Below are positions 1 through 9,542 of a stretch of 32,833 nt of DNA, one piece after another. The notes under the pieces are model-generated. The model saw only the letters and a program-made list of their open reading frames with translations. It ran no database searches and was not told the DNA's origin. Each line of letters starts with the position of its first letter. The stretch's first letter is position 1. The DNA is from Gammaproteobacteria bacterium (lineage in GTDB: Bacteria; Pseudomonadota; Gammaproteobacteria; Arenicellales; Poriferihabitantaceae). Made by a program: the position numbers and the translations under genes. Where the stretch lies: NCBI GenBank assembly GCA_028817015.1, contig JAPPQJ010000218.1, forward strand, positions 1-32,833. The letters run 5' to 3'.

Positions 1-1
1 C

Positions 2-601
2 CGCGACTTGGGCGTCGACAACGCCGGCGGGGTGAAGATTTTCTCGGTCACCGGCCATGTCGAGCGCCCCGGCAACTACGAGATTGAACTCGGCACGCCG
101 TTCGCCGAGTTGCTGAAAATGGCCGGCGGGGTGTGGAAGGGCCGGCGACTCAAGGCGGTGATTCCGGGCGGCTCATCGGTGCCGGTGCTGCCGGCGGAGA
201 TCATCATGCGCGCCAACATGGACTACGACTCGCTGCAACAGCACGGCTCCGCGCTCGGCGCCGGCTCGGTCATCGTCATGGACGAGACCACCGACATGCC
301 GGCGGTGTTGGAGCGCATCTCGCTGTTCTACTTCGAGGAATCCTGCGGCCAGTGCACACCGTGCCGCGAGGGCACCGGCTGGCTGCACCGCATCCTGCGC
401 CGCATCAACGCCGGGCGCGGCGGCCGCGCCGACCTCGACACCCTGCTGGATGTCGCGGGCCGCATCGAGGGGCGCACGATTTGCGCGTTAGGCGACGCCG
501 CGGCGTGGCCGGTGCAGAGTTTTCTGCGCCATTTCCGCCACGAGTTTCAAGCGAAGATCGAGGCCGCGGCCGACACCGTCGCCACCGCGCGCGCCGCCTG
601 A
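2..601 (+). CDS. nuoF: NADH-quinone oxidoreductase subunit F (3' part)
   Basis: This is the C-terminal part of the NADH- and FMN-binding subunit of complex I, which accepts electrons from NADH on the cytoplasmic arm. The frame is open at the left edge, so the FMN-binding half is outside the window. Visible are the SLBB-like region (VTGHVERPGNYE) and the [4Fe-4S] N3 ligand motif SCGQCTPCREGTGW, with the fourth cysteine in TICALGDAAAWP near the end. These are diagnostic of NuoF. The stop TGA shares one base with the ATG of nuoG (TGATG), as expected for translational coupling. Confidence 0.96.
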   Translation, partial: RDLGVDNAGGVKIFSVTGHVERPGNYEIELGTPFAELLKMAGGVWKGRRLKAVIPGGSSVPVLPAEIIMRANMDYDSLQQHGSALGAGSVIVMDETTDMPAVLERISLFYFEESCGQCTPCREGTGWLHRILRRINAGRGGRADLDTLLDVAGRIEGRTICALGDAAAWPVQSFLRHFRHEFQAKIEAAADTVATARAA

Positions 602-3072
602 TGGCCACGCTGGAAGTGGACGGCCGGCGCATCGAGGCCGAAGTCGGCGAAATGCTGATCGCCGCCACCGACCGCGCCGGCATCTACATTCCGAGATTCT
701 GCTATCACGAGAAACTGTCGGTGGCCGCCAACTGCCGCATGTGCTTAGTTGAAGTGGGGCACGCGCCTGAGCCGTTGCCGCCGCTGACCGGGGCGCAACC
801 GAAACCCCAACCTTGCAAGCGCGACCAACTGCGCCTGGCGCCCAAGCCGCTGCCGGCCTGCGCCACGCCGGTGACCGACAACATGGTGGTGTTCACCCGC
901 TCCAAATTGGCGCGCGAGGCGCAGCAGGGCACGCTGGAATTCCTCCTCATCAACCACCCGCTGGACTGCCCGGTGTGCGACCAGGGCGGCGAATGCCCGC
1001 TGCAGGACCAGGCGATGGGCTACGGCAACGACGACTCGCGCTACCGCGAAGTTAAGCGCTCGGTGGCCAGTTACGACATCGGGCCGCTGGTGGCGACCGA
1101 AATGACCAGATGCATCCACTGCACCAGATGCGTGCGATTCGGCGAGGAAATCGCCGGGGTCATGGAACTGGGCTTCCCCGGGCGCGGCGAGGCGGCGCAC
1201 ATCGCCACCTTCCTGAACCGCTCGGTGGATTCGGAGGTGTCCGGCAACATCATCGACCTGTGCCCGGTCGGCGCGCTGACCTCCAAGCCCTGCCGCTTCG
1301 CCGCGCGCGCCTGGGAGTTGGAAAGCCACCGCGGCATCAGCCCGCACGACTGCGTCGGCGCCAACCTCAACATCCAGACCCTGCGCGGGCGCGTCGAGCG
1401 CGTGGTGCCGCGCGACAACCCGCAGGTCAACGAATGCTGGTTAGCCGACCGCGACCGTTACAGTTACGAGGCGGTCAACAGCGACTCGCGGCTGAGCGCG
1501 CCGATGGTCAAGGACAACGGCCAGTGGAAGGAAACCGACTGGGAGACGGCGCTGCAGCGCACCGCCGACGGCATTAAGGCGGCCATCGCCGCGGCCGGCG
1601 CCGACGGCTTCGGCGCGTTAGCCGGCTACACCTCCACCCTGGAAGAGTATTTCCTCCTGCAAAAATTGGTCCGCGCTTTGGGCGCCAACCACATCGACCA
1701 CCGCCTGCAGCAAAGCGATTTTCGCGACGATGCGGCGGCGCCGGTTTTCCCGGCCTCGGAGTTGCCCATCGAGCGGTTCAGCGGTGTGCCGGCCGCGTTG
1801 TTGGTCGGCTCGAACATCCGCAAGGAGCAGCCGCTGCTGGCGCTTCGGCTGCGCGCGGCGGCCCGCCACGGTGCGCGCATCGGCATCATCAACCCGCTCG
1901 ACTACGCCCAGAATTTCGACGCCGAAACGCTGGCGCCCGGCGCCGCCGGCCTGGCCGCCGCGGTGGCCGCACTGGCCGTGCAGGTGGCCAAAGCCGGGGG
2001 CGCGGCGATGCCCGGCGAGATTAAGCAATGGGCCGACCTGGCGCCCGCTTCGCAACCCGGCGCCGAGTATGACGCCGCGCACCGCCTGGCGGCGCATCTG
2101 ATTAAAGCCGGCGGCGACGGCGTGGTCATCCTCGGCGTATTAGCCCAGCAGCACCCGCAGGCCAGCGCGATTAAAGCCATCGCGCAGTGGGTGTGCGAGG
2201 CGGCCGGCAGCCGCCTGGCGATTCTGCCGCCGGGCAACAGCGCGGCGGCGTGGTGGGCCGGCTGCGTGCCGCATCGCGGGCCCGGCGGACAGGCGGCGGC
2301 CGGGCGCCCCGGACGCCATGTGGCGGGGATGCTCGCCGAGCCGCGCCGCGCCTATCTGCTGCTGGATAACGACCCGGTGCTCGACGGCATCGACGGGCGC
2401 GCCGCCCTGGAGGCGCTGAACCGCGCCGAGTTCGTCGCCCACATCACCGCCTACCGCAACGGCGCGGCGGCCGAGTGCGCCGATGTGCTGTTGCCGATGG
2501 CGGCGTTTACCGAATCGGCCGGCATTTTCCTCAACTGCGAAGGGCGGGTGCAACGCGCCGAGGCCGCGGCTCGGCCGCTCTTTGAGGCGCGCCCGGCGTG
2601 GAAAATCCTGCGCGTGTTAGGCAATTTCCTCGACCTGCCGGGGTTCGATTATGTGTCGCTCGACCAGGTGAACGCCGATATTCCGCACTTCGAGGGGCCG
2701 CCGACAGCGCGCCTCGGCACGGGCACTATTCCGGCGCGCCCCGACCAACGGGATGCGGACAGCGGCGCCGACCTGTGCCGCCTGCTCGACCTGCCGATAT
2801 ACCGCGGCGATTCCACTGTGCGCAACGCGCCGGCACTGCAGCGGACCGCCGACAACCCGCCGCCGGCGGCGCATGTCAACCACGACTCGGTGGCGCGCCT
2901 CGGCCTGGCCGACGGCGACCCGGTGCTGGTTAAGAACGGCGCCGGCAGCGCCCGCCTGCCGCTGCGCGCCGACCCGAGGGTGCCGCCCGGCTGCGTTTAT
3001 GTGCCGGCCGGCCACGCGCAAACCGCGCCGCTCGGCGGGCACGGGCGGGTGAGCGTGGAGAAAGCGTCATGA
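601..3072 (+). CDS. nuoG: NADH-quinone oxidoreductase subunit G
   Basis: This is the large iron-sulfur subunit of complex I (823 aa), which passes electrons from NuoF toward NuoI. The N-terminal ferredoxin-like domain has C34, C45, C48 and C87 for the [2Fe-2S] cluster. It is followed by the His-Cys3 motif [14 protein letters not shown] and a [4Fe-4S] set (RCIHCTRC, then DLCPVGAL). The rest is a molybdopterin-oxidoreductase-like fold. The extra N7 cluster cysteines of E. coli type are not present (PHDCVGANL in place of the CxxCxxxC). Unusually, residues about 53-80 are an inserted Pro-rich stretch between C48 and C87, where homologues have about 13 residues. The start is the ATG overlapping the nuoF stop; the stop overlaps nuoH (ATGA). 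Confidence 0.96.
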   Translation: MATLEVDGRRIEAEVGEMLIAATDRAGIYIPRFCYHEKLSVAANCRMCLVEVGHAPEPLPPLTGAQPKPQPCKRDQLRLAPKPLPACATPVTDNMVVFTRSKLAREAQQGTLEFLLINHPLDCPVCDQGGECPLQDQAMGYGNDDSRYREVKRSVASYDIGPLVATEMTRCIHCTRCVRFGEEIAGVMELGFPGRGEAAHIATFLNRSVDSEVSGNIIDLCPVGALTSKPCRFAARAWELESHRGISPHDCVGANLNIQTLRGRVERVVPRDNPQVNECWLADRDRYSYEAVNSDSRLSAPMVKDNGQWKETDWETALQRTADGIKAAIAAAGADGFGALAGYTSTLEEYFLLQKLVRALGANHIDHRLQQSDFRDDAAAPVFPASELPIERFSGVPAALLVGSNIRKEQPLLALRLRAAARHGARIGIINPLDYAQNFDAETLAPGAAGLAAAVAALAVQVAKAGGAAMPGEIKQWADLAPASQPGAEYDAAHRLAAHLIKAGGDGVVILGVLAQQHPQASAIKAIAQWVCEAAGSRLAILPPGNSAAAWWAGCVPHRGPGGQAAAGRPGRHVAGMLAEPRRAYLLLDNDPVLDGIDGRAALEALNRAEFVAHITAYRNGAAAECADVLLPMAAFTESAGIFLNCEGRVQRAEAAARPLFEARPAWKILRVLGNFLDLPGFDYVSLDQVNADIPHFEGPPTARLGTGTIPARPDQRDADSGADLCRLLDLPIYRGDSTVRNAPALQRTADNPPPAAHVNHDSVARLGLADGDPVLVKNGAGSARLPLRADPRVPPGCVYVPAGHAQTAPLGGHGRVSVEKAS

Positions 3073-4115
3073 GGGAATTGTTCTTTCACTTGACCGGGTG
3101 GCTGCCCCAGGCACTTCAGGAGACGTTGTGGATCATGGCCAAGATCACCGCCATCCTGGCGCCGCTGATGGGCTGCGTGGCGTATTTCACCTTCGCCGAG
3201 CGCAAGTTGATCGGCTACATGCAGGTGCGGGTCGGGCCGAACCGGGTCGGGCCGCGCGGCTGGCTGCAGCCGATTGCCGATGCGCTTAAACTGATGATGA
3301 AGGAAATCGTCATCCCGCGCCGCTCCAACAAGGCGCTGTTCCTGATGGCGCCGGTGTTGTCGCTGGCCCCGGCGCTGGCCGCGTGGGCCGTGATCCCGTT
3401 CAGCGACCACCTGGTGCTGGCCGACATAGACGCCAGTTTGCTGTATATCCTGGCGCTGACCTCGATGGGCGTCTATGGCGTCATCGTGGCCGGCTGGGCG
3501 TCCAACTCCAAATACGCCTTCCTCGGCGCGATGCGCTCGGCGGCGCAGATCGTGGCCTATGAAATCGCCATGGGGTTCGCGCTGGTGGGCGTTTTGATGG
3601 TGGCCGGCAGCCTTAACCTGCGCGACATCGTGCTGGGGCAGTCCGGCAGCCTGCTGCACTGGTATTGGCTGCCGCTTTTGCCGCTGTTCCTGGTTTATTT
3701 CATCTCCGGCGTGGCCGAAACCAACCGCGCGCCGTTCGATGTCGCCGAAGGCGAGTCGGAAATCGTCGCCGGCTTCCATGTCGAATACTCCGGCATGGCC
3801 TTCGCGGTGTTCTTCCTCGCCGAATACGCCAATATGATTCTCATCGCCGCGCTCACGGTGATCATGTTCCTGGGCGGCTGGCTGCCGCCGCTTGAAATCG
3901 CGCCGTTCACCCTGGTTCCGCCGCTCATCTGGTTCGGCGTCAAAACCTCGCTGGTGGCCTTTTTGTTTCTGTGGTTTCGCGCCACCTTTCCCCGATACCG
4001 CTACGACCAGATCATGCGCCTGGGCTGGAAGGTGCTGATCCCGGTCACGCTGGTGTGGATCGTGGTGGTCGGCCTGGGGAAATTGTATACGCCGTTCGGC
4101 GCCTTCTTTTCATAA
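3069..4115 (+). CDS. nuoH: NADH-quinone oxidoreductase subunit H
   Basis: This is the 348-aa membrane subunit (ND1 homologue) of complex I that joins the peripheral arm to the membrane arm and helps form the quinone chamber. It is hydrophobic, with about eight membrane segments. The conserved matrix-facing loop [19 protein letters not shown] and the acidic signature [16 protein letters not shown] are both intact. Its ATG overlaps the TGA of nuoG by four bases (ATGA), so it is in the operon and probably translationally coupled. Length and motifs are ordinary for the family. Confidence 0.97.
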   Translation: MRELFFHLTGWLPQALQETLWIMAKITAILAPLMGCVAYFTFAERKLIGYMQVRVGPNRVGPRGWLQPIADALKLMMKEIVIPRRSNKALFLMAPVLSLAPALAAWAVIPFSDHLVLADIDASLLYILALTSMGVYGVIVAGWASNSKYAFLGAMRSAAQIVAYEIAMGFALVGVLMVAGSLNLRDIVLGQSGSLLHWYWLPLLPLFLVYFISGVAETNRAPFDVAEGESEIVAGFHVEYSGMAFAVFFLAEYANMILIAALTVIMFLGGWLPPLEIAPFTLVPPLIWFGVKTSLVAFLFLWFRATFPRYRYDQIMRLGWKVLIPVTLVWIVVVGLGKLYTPFGAFFS

Positions 4116-4155
4116 GGCCCAACGGCCGCTGTTGGACCGGAGACTGGAGACCGAC

Positions 4156-4647
4156 ATGGGCATCGACATCAAACAATGGTATAAAACCTTCACGCTCAAG
4201 GAGTTGCGCAAAGGCATGTGGGTTACCGGGCGGCGGCTGTTCAGCCGCAAGATGACCATCATGTACCCGCAGGAAAAGACGCCGAAATCGCCGCGCTTTC
4301 GCGGCCTGCATGCGCTGCGGCGCTACCCCAACGGCGAGGAAAGATGCATCGCCTGCAAACTGTGCGAAGCGGTGTGCCCGGCGCTGGCCATCACCATCGA
4401 CTCCGAAGAGCGCGCCGACGGCACGCGCCGCACCACCCGCTATGACATCGACCTGTTCAAGTGCATCTACTGCGGCTTTTGCGAAGAAGCCTGCCCGGTG
4501 GACTCCATCGTCTTGACCGACATCCACGAGTTCCACATGGAGGAAGACCGCGAGAGGTGGATCGGCAAACAGCGCCTGCTGGAAATCGGCGACCAATACG
4601 AAGCCGAAATCGCCGCCGCGCGCAAAGCGGATGCGCCGTACCGGTAA
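4156..4647 (+). CDS. nuoI: NADH-quinone oxidoreductase subunit I
   Basis: This is the 163-aa ferredoxin-like subunit of complex I that carries clusters N6a and N6b and hands electrons to N2 near quinone. Two CxxCxxCxxxCP motifs are present (C64-C67-C70-C74 and C103-C106-C109-C113). The ATG at 4156 is preferred over an upstream TTG because a GGAGA ribosome-binding site precedes it. Its stop marks the left edge of the foreign restriction-modification insert: nuoJ normally follows at once but begins only at 6621. Confidence 0.96.
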   Translation: MGIDIKQWYKTFTLKELRKGMWVTGRRLFSRKMTIMYPQEKTPKSPRFRGLHALRRYPNGEERCIACKLCEAVCPALAITIDSEERADGTRRTTRYDIDLFKCIYCGFCEEACPVDSIVLTDIHEFHMEEDRERWIGKQRLLEIGDQYEAEIAAARKADAPYR

Positions 4648-4683
4648 GCGCTCCGGCGGAAATGACGAAAATAAAAAACGGAA

Positions 4684-4935
4684 ATGAGAAAACCGCAAAC
4701 GAGGAGACCGTTTTTAATCGCCGCCGCCCGCGTGTCAGGCGGCGCCGCGCAGGCCGACCGGTATGAGCCGAACACCTGCAAGGTTTATATCCGCGACTGG
4801 TGCGACGGACCGTGCATCGTGATTGAGGGCGGCATGAACCGGGGCATCGCCAAAGCGTTTGAAACGGCCGCCGACCGGCATCGGCGCATCAAAAAGGTGT
4901 GGCTGTGGAGCAACGGCGGCCGGACAGCAAAATGA
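4684..4935 (+). pseudogene. Truncated ClpP-fold-like secreted protein fragment
   Basis: This 83-codon frame begins with a signal-peptide-like stretch (RRPFLIAAARVSG, then a possible cut after AQA). It continues with CKVYIRDWCDGPCIVIEGG, an amphipathic helix and VWLWSNGGRT. That order (beta strand, 'G.I..G.a..f' helix, then 'v.L.S.GG') resembles the start of periplasmic ClpP/crotonase-fold proteins (COG3904 type). The expected continuation with the serine-helix region is missing. The frame ends in ATGA shared with the methyltransferase start, as if the methyltransferase gene had cut the older gene off. It could still be translated and couple ribosomes into the methyltransferase. It shows no helix-turn-helix, so it is not an obvious controller protein. 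Recognition rests on pattern only. Confidence 0.4.
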
Positions 4936-5927
4936 AGAAAACCCGCCCGGTCGCCGAAAGAACCCGGTCGCCGCGCAACCGCACTTTGCGCTGCAGCGAA
5001 CAGGAATCCGCCAAACTCGGTGCCCGTCTCCTTGTGCTCACTTCGCCCGCTCCGGTCAAAAAAATAAAAGACAAAATCATCAATCAGAATATTTTTGACG
5101 CGGCGCCCCGCCTGCCTTCCGGGTTCGTTGATTTGCTGATTCTTGACCCGCCGTATAATTTAACCAAAAACTATCACGGCAAGACTTTTCCGGAGACGGA
5201 AAAAAACAAATACGCCGCGTGGTTTGAAAAAGTCATCCGCTCAATACGGCACACCCTGAAGCCGGCGGCGTCCGTGTATGTGTGCGCGGACTGGAGGACA
5301 TCCATTATCGTCGCCCCCATACTGGAAAAATATTTTCAGGTTAAAAACCGAATCACCTGGGAGCGCGAGAAGGGGCGCGGTGCAAAGTTCAACTGGAAAA
5401 ACAACATTGAGGACATTTGGTTTTGCGTAACGGGCGGGGAGTATTTCTTTAATGTGGATGCGGTTAAACTGAAAAGAAAAGTCATGGCGCCCTATCGTCA
5501 AAACGGGCGCCCCAAGGACTGGCGCGAAGAGGCGGGCGGCAATTACCGCCTTACGCATCCGTCCAACGTGTGGACCGACATATCGATTCCATTCTGGTCA
5601 ATGCCGGAAAACACCGATCACCCGACGCAAAAACCTGAAAAACTGCTGGCCAAACTAATCCTCGCCAGCAGCAGGCCGGGCGACATGATTTTTGACCCGT
5701 TTATGGGAAGCGGCACCACCGCGGTAACGGCCAAAAAACTGCGCCGCCGTTTCGTGTGCGTGGAACTGAACAGGGAATACTGCTGCTGGGGCCAAAAACG
5801 GCTGCTCCAGGCCGCTTCGGGCGACCCCATTCAAGGGTATGCGGGACATGTGTTCTGGGAAAGGAACACCTTCGGCAATCAACCCAAAGACGGTGACCAA
5901 ATGCCGGCACAGGAAACATTGCTGTGA
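4932..5927 (+). CDS. Type II beta-class DNA methyltransferase (probably N6-adenine)
   Basis: This 331-aa amino-methyltransferase would protect the host genome from the nuclease encoded next to it. The catalytic motif IV, DPPYNL (residues 72-77), comes before the AdoMet-binding motif I, DPFMGSGTT (255-263), with HPTQKPEKL just ahead of it. That order defines the beta class. DPPY rather than SPPY favours N6-adenine methylation, although N4-cytosine cannot be excluded. Residues about 120-220 would hold the target-recognition part. The start at 4932 (ATGA with the preceding fragment) is preferred over an in-frame ATG at 4899. The stop overlaps the endonuclease GTG start. GC content is clearly lower than in nuo, in line with horizontal transfer. 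The target sequence cannot be read from the protein. Confidence 0.92.
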   Translation: MKKTRPVAERTRSPRNRTLRCSEQESAKLGARLLVLTSPAPVKKIKDKIINQNIFDAAPRLPSGFVDLLILDPPYNLTKNYHGKTFPETEKNKYAAWFEKVIRSIRHTLKPAASVYVCADWRTSIIVAPILEKYFQVKNRITWEREKGRGAKFNWKNNIEDIWFCVTGGEYFFNVDAVKLKRKVMAPYRQNGRPKDWREEAGGNYRLTHPSNVWTDISIPFWSMPENTDHPTQKPEKLLAKLILASSRPGDMIFDPFMGSGTTAVTAKKLRRRFVCVELNREYCCWGQKRLLQAASGDPIQGYAGHVFWERNTFGNQPKDGDQMPAQETLL

Positions 5928-6592
5928 AATCGTCTTTTTTTTACGGTGACGCCTGCGGGAAGGTGGCGCAAAAGATAAAAAGCGCCATCAACGCCTCTCC
6001 CGATTTCCTTTCCTCGCTGACCGCTTCCAGCCCGCGCGCTGCCGGTGACGCAATTCAATTACTGGTGGAAAAAAAGTTTGAGGCTGCAATCGGCGCCTGG
6101 TGCACGGAGTATTCGTCTTCATTCGCGCGGCGGGCAATGGCGGATTTGGCATTCAAGGACAAAGAAGGGTTTTACTGCATAGTCGATGTGAAAACGCACC
6201 GGCAGGACACAAAATTCAACATGCCTGCGCTTGTGTCGGTCGAGCGGCTGGCCCGTTTTTATGAAGATGACATGAATATTTTCTCAATCCTTCTCATTAA
6301 CTATAAAGTTGTCGACACCCGCGTGCAGGTGGCCAAGGTTGTTTTCTGTCCGATAGAGTTTCTGGATTGGAGTTGCCTTACAATCGGGGCGCTCGGTTGG
6401 GGGCAGATACAAATTGCCAATTCCAATATCATCCGCCGCAGTCCCGGCCAGTCCAGAAAAAGTTGGATGCTTTCCCTGTGCGGCGCCATGCTGGAATTCT
6501 ACCCTAAACAGATTTTGAAAATTGAAAGTAGAATAAACCGGTTTAGTGAAATCGAATCACATTGGCAACGCAAGAAGGACGCTTGGATTTGA
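5924..6592 (+). CDS. Type II restriction endonuclease, HincII/EcoRV-like PD-(D/E)XK fold
   Basis: This 222-aa protein is the probable restriction partner of the upstream methyltransferase. The nuclease core is AD74LAFKDKEGFYCIVD88VK90, which fits the PD-(D/E)XK metal site (D74, D88, K90). From memory, an alignment with HincII is suggestive. Here RAAGDAIQLLVE corresponds to HAAGEPFEKLV, D...VDVKT to D...LDVKT, and WGQIQIAN to AAMQIQFH, with a similar helical C terminus. The start is GTG at 5924, overlapping the methyltransferase stop (GTGA), with AGGA about 8 bases upstream; no other start precedes the catalytic region. The stop lies 28 bases before nuoJ. GC drops to roughly 40-45% in the middle. 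Specificity is unknown; the family assignment is inference. Confidence 0.8.
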   Translation: MKSSFFYGDACGKVAQKIKSAINASPDFLSSLTASSPRAAGDAIQLLVEKKFEAAIGAWCTEYSSSFARRAMADLAFKDKEGFYCIVDVKTHRQDTKFNMPALVSVERLARFYEDDMNIFSILLINYKVVDTRVQVAKVVFCPIEFLDWSCLTIGALGWGQIQIANSNIIRRSPGQSRKSWMLSLCGAMLEFYPKQILKIESRINRFSEIESHWQRKKDAWI

Positions 6593-6620
6593 CCGAAACC
6601 GGCTCATTGGCACTCGACAG

Positions 6621-7259
6621 ATGACCTTCCTCCAATTCGCCTTCTACTTCTTCAGCGCGACGCTGATTTTCGCCGCCGCGATGGTGGTGACGGTGCGCAA
6701 CCCGGTCAAGGCGGCGTTGTTTTTAGTGCTGGCGTTTTTCAGCGCGGCTTGTGTGTGGATTACGCTGCAGGCGGAATTCCTCGCCATCGTGCTGGTGCTG
6801 GTGTATGTCGGCGCGGTCATGGTGTTGTTTTTGTTTGTGGTCATGATGCTGGACATCGACCTCGCCGAACTGCGCGCCGGGTTTGCCAGATACCTGCCGG
6901 TCGGCAGCGTCATCGCGGTGCTGCTGGTGGTTGAAATCGCGCTGGCGCTGGCCGGGTCGTTTTCGCCGCAGCGCTTCGCCAACCCGCCCGCGCAAGCCGC
7001 CGGCTACAGCAACACCCGCGAACTTGGCGAGCAACTGTATACCACCTATGTCTATCCGTTTGAAATCGCCGCGTTTATTCTGCTGGTGGCGATTGTCGCC
7101 GCCATCGCACTGACCATGCGCGAGCGGCCCGGCGGCAAGCGCATCGACCCGGCCGGTCAGGTGCGCACGCGGCGCGACCAGCGCCTGCGCATCGTCAAGA
7201 TGAAACCGGCCAACCGGCCGACCGGCCAACCGGCCGACCGGGAGGATCAACCGTCATGA
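6621..7259 (+). CDS. nuoJ: NADH-quinone oxidoreductase subunit J
   Basis: This is the 212-aa membrane subunit (ND6 homologue) of complex I, with five predicted membrane segments and the conserved third helix [21 protein letters not shown]. The ATG at 6621 is chosen because the family N terminus ([11 protein letters not shown]) starts there. The longer in-frame extension from 6546 only reads through the end of the endonuclease gene. No good ribosome-binding site is visible before it, so translation may depend on ribosomes arriving from the restriction cassette. The C-terminal tail (about residues 195-212) is encoded partly by a short tandem repeat and is probably poorly conserved. The stop overlaps nuoK (ATGA). 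Confidence 0.95.
   Translation: MTFLQFAFYFFSATLIFAAAMVVTVRNPVKAALFLVLAFFSAACVWITLQAEFLAIVLVLVYVGAVMVLFLFVVMMLDIDLAELRAGFARYLPVGSVIAVLLVVEIALALAGSFSPQRFANPPAQAAGYSNTRELGEQLYTTYVYPFEIAAFILLVAIVAAIALTMRERPGGKRIDPAGQVRTRRDQRLRIVKMKPANRPTGQPADREDQPS
7206..7241 (+). repeat. 8-bp tandem repeat at the 3' end of nuoJ
   Basis: CCGGCCAA and CCGGCCGA alternate (two copies each, then CCGG), giving two full copies of a 16-bp unit. It lies inside the last codons of nuoJ, encoding the [12 protein letters not shown] tail, just before the nuoK ribosome-binding region (GGAGG). Unit lengths of 8 and 16 are not multiples of three, so slippage would change the nuoJ frame near its end. Confidence 0.85.
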
Positions 7260-7561
7260 TCCCGCTGTCGCATTATTTGGCGTTAGGCGCGGCGCTGTTC
7301 GCTTTAAGTGTGGTGGGGATTTTCCTCAACCGCAAGAACGTGGTGATTCTGCTCATGTCCATTGAGTTGCTGCTGCTGGCGGTCAACATCAACTTCGTGG
7401 CTTTCTCGCATTTTCTCCAGGATGTCGCCGGCCAGGTGTTCGTGTTTTTCATTCTCACCGTGGCGGCCGCCGAGTCCGCCATCGGCCTGGCCATCCTCAT
7501 CGTGCTGTTCCGCTCCCGCCGCACCATCAACGTCGAAGAACTGGATTCGCTCAAAGGATGA
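7256..7561 (+). CDS. nuoK: NADH-quinone oxidoreductase subunit K
   Basis: This is the 101-aa three-helix antiporter-like subunit (ND4L homologue) of the complex I membrane arm. Two buried glutamates needed for proton transfer are present, in [18 protein letters not shown] and [17 protein letters not shown]. The gene overlaps nuoJ and nuoL by ATGA junctions, and a GGAGG ribosome-binding site precedes the start. Length is typical. Confidence 0.97.
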   Translation: MIPLSHYLALGAALFALSVVGIFLNRKNVVILLMSIELLLLAVNINFVAFSHFLQDVAGQVFVFFILTVAAAESAIGLAILIVLFRSRRTINVEELDSLKG

Positions 7562-9519
7562 CCGGCATCTACACCGCCATCCCCCTGTCCTGTCTGGCCG
7601 CGGCGCTGATTACCGGGCTGTTCGGCAAAATCATCGGCCGCCGCGCCGCGCATTCGGTGGCCATCGCCGGCGTGGCCGTCGCCTTCGCGCTGTCGGTGGT
7701 GGTGTATGCCGATGTGCGCGCCGGCAACCTGTTCAACGGCGCCATTTACACCTGGGCGGTGAGCGGCGGCGTGCCGCTGCGCATCGGCTTCATGATAGAC
7801 GGGTTGAGCGCGGCGATGATGGTCGTGGTCACTTTCGTCTCGCTGATGGTGCACATCTACACCATCGGCTACATGGCCGATGACCCCGGCTACCAGCGTT
7901 TCTTCTGCTACATCGCGCTGTTCACCTTCGCCATGCTGATGCTGGTGATGGCCAACAATTTCCTGCAATTGTTCTTCGGCTGGGAGGCGGTCGGCCTGGT
8001 GTCGTACCTGCTCATCGGTTTCTGGTATGAGCGAGACAGCGCCATCTTCGCCAACTTGAAGGCCTTTCTGGTCAACCGCGTCGGCGATTTCGGCTTCCTG
8101 CTCGGCATCGCCGCGGTGCTGTATCTGTTCGGCTCACTGGACTACGGCGCGGTGTTCGCCGGCGCCGACCGGGTCGCGCAGCAGAGCGTCGCCGGCCCGT
8201 TCGGCGAATGGCAGTGGATGACCATCATTTGCCTGCTGCTGTTCGTCGGCGCCATGGGCAAGTCGGCGCAGATACCGCTGCATGTGTGGCTGCCGGATTC
8301 CATGGAAGGCCCGACCCCGATTTCGGCGCTGATTCACGCCGCCACCATGGTCACCGCCGGCATCTTCATGGTGGCGCGCATGTCGCCGCTGTTTGAGTTG
8401 TCCGAGACGGCGCTGTCGGTGGTGCTGGTGACCGGCGCGACCACCGCGATTCTGATGGCGTTGGTGGGCCTGGTGCAAAACGACATCAAGCGCGTGGTGG
8501 CGTATTCCACGCTGTCGCAGTTGGGCTACATGACCGTGGCCCTGGGCGCGTCCGCGTATCAAATCGCGATCTTCCACCTCGGCACCCACGCCTTCTTCAA
8601 GGCGCTGCTGTTTTTAGCCGCCGGCTCGGTGATTATCGCCATGCACCACGAGCAGGACATGCGCAAGATGGGCGGGCTGCGCACCATCATGCCGGTCACC
8701 TACATCACCGCCGCCGTCGGCTCGCTGGCATTGGCCGGCATCCCGCCGTTCGCGGGGTTCTTCTCCAAAGACGCGATCATCGAATCGGCCCGCCACAGCC
8801 AGGTGTGGGGCGCCGGCTACGCCTACACGGCGGTGCTCCTCGGCGTGTTCGTCACCGCGTTTTATTCGTTCCGGCTGCTGTTCATCACCTTCCACGGCAA
8901 AAACCGCTCCGACCCGCACATCCGCCGCCACCTGCGCGAATCCCCGTGGGTGGTAACCGGGCCGCTGTTAGCCCTGGCGGTGCCGTCGATCATCGCCGGA
9001 TTCTTGCTGTTCGAGCCGGTGCTAAGCGGCGAGTTGCTCGGCGGCGCCATCCACATCGACCCGCAGCACGACGCGGTCGCCAAATTAGCCGCCGGCTATG
9101 ACGGCAAACAGGGTTTCGCGCTGATTCTCGCGGCGCTGGTGCACGGCGTATCGACCGCCCCGTTCTGGCTGGCCGTGGCCGGCATCATCTGCGCCTGGTA
9201 TGGTTACCGCAAAAAACCCGAGTTGCCGGGAAAAATCGCCGCCGCCTGCGGCCCGTTGTACCGAATCGTGCAAAACAAATACGGTTTCGACGACCTCTAC
9301 CAGGCGGTGTTCGCCCGGGGCTCGCTGCGCCTCGGCAACCTGCTCTCCCGGCGCATAGACGCCGGCCTGATCGACGACGCCGTAGTCAACAACTCGGCGC
9401 GCGTGGTGCGGCGGTGCGCCGGCGTCATGCGCAAGGCGCAAACCGGCTTCACCCATCACTACGCCTTCGCCATGATCATCGGCCTGTTCTGCCTGATCAC
9501 CCTCTTCGTGTGGCTGTAA
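7558..9519 (+). CDS. nuoL: NADH-quinone oxidoreductase subunit L
   Basis: This is the 653-aa distal proton-pumping subunit of complex I (ND5 homologue). The antiporter-like core contains the glutamate-bearing helix [20 protein letters not shown]. It also has the lysine helix and following loop [20 protein letters not shown] and the signature [13 protein letters not shown]. The C-terminal region would form the lateral amphipathic helix and last anchor (TLFVWL). Start ATG overlaps the nuoK stop. Length is slightly longer than E. coli NuoL (613 aa), within the normal range. Confidence 0.97.
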   Translation: MTGIYTAIPLSCLAAALITGLFGKIIGRRAAHSVAIAGVAVAFALSVVVYADVRAGNLFNGAIYTWAVSGGVPLRIGFMIDGLSAAMMVVVTFVSLMVHIYTIGYMADDPGYQRFFCYIALFTFAMLMLVMANNFLQLFFGWEAVGLVSYLLIGFWYERDSAIFANLKAFLVNRVGDFGFLLGIAAVLYLFGSLDYGAVFAGADRVAQQSVAGPFGEWQWMTIICLLLFVGAMGKSAQIPLHVWLPDSMEGPTPISALIHAATMVTAGIFMVARMSPLFELSETALSVVLVTGATTAILMALVGLVQNDIKRVVAYSTLSQLGYMTVALGASAYQIAIFHLGTHAFFKALLFLAAGSVIIAMHHEQDMRKMGGLRTIMPVTYITAAVGSLALAGIPPFAGFFSKDAIIESARHSQVWGAGYAYTAVLLGVFVTAFYSFRLLFITFHGKNRSDPHIRRHLRESPWVVTGPLLALAVPSIIAGFLLFEPVLSGELLGGAIHIDPQHDAVAKLAAGYDGKQGFALILAALVHGVSTAPFWLAVAGIICAWYGYRKKPELPGKIAAACGPLYRIVQNKYGFDDLYQAVFARGSLRLGNLLSRRIDAGLIDDAVVNNSARVVRRCAGVMRKAQTGFTHHYAFAMIIGLFCLITLFVWL

Positions 9520-9542
9520 GGCGGCGGTGGAACCGAACGCCC

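Noticed and set aside
4684-4935. Controller (C) protein of the restriction system
   Set aside because: The size fits, but there is no helix-turn-helix pattern; the sequence looks like a secreted ClpP-fold start instead.
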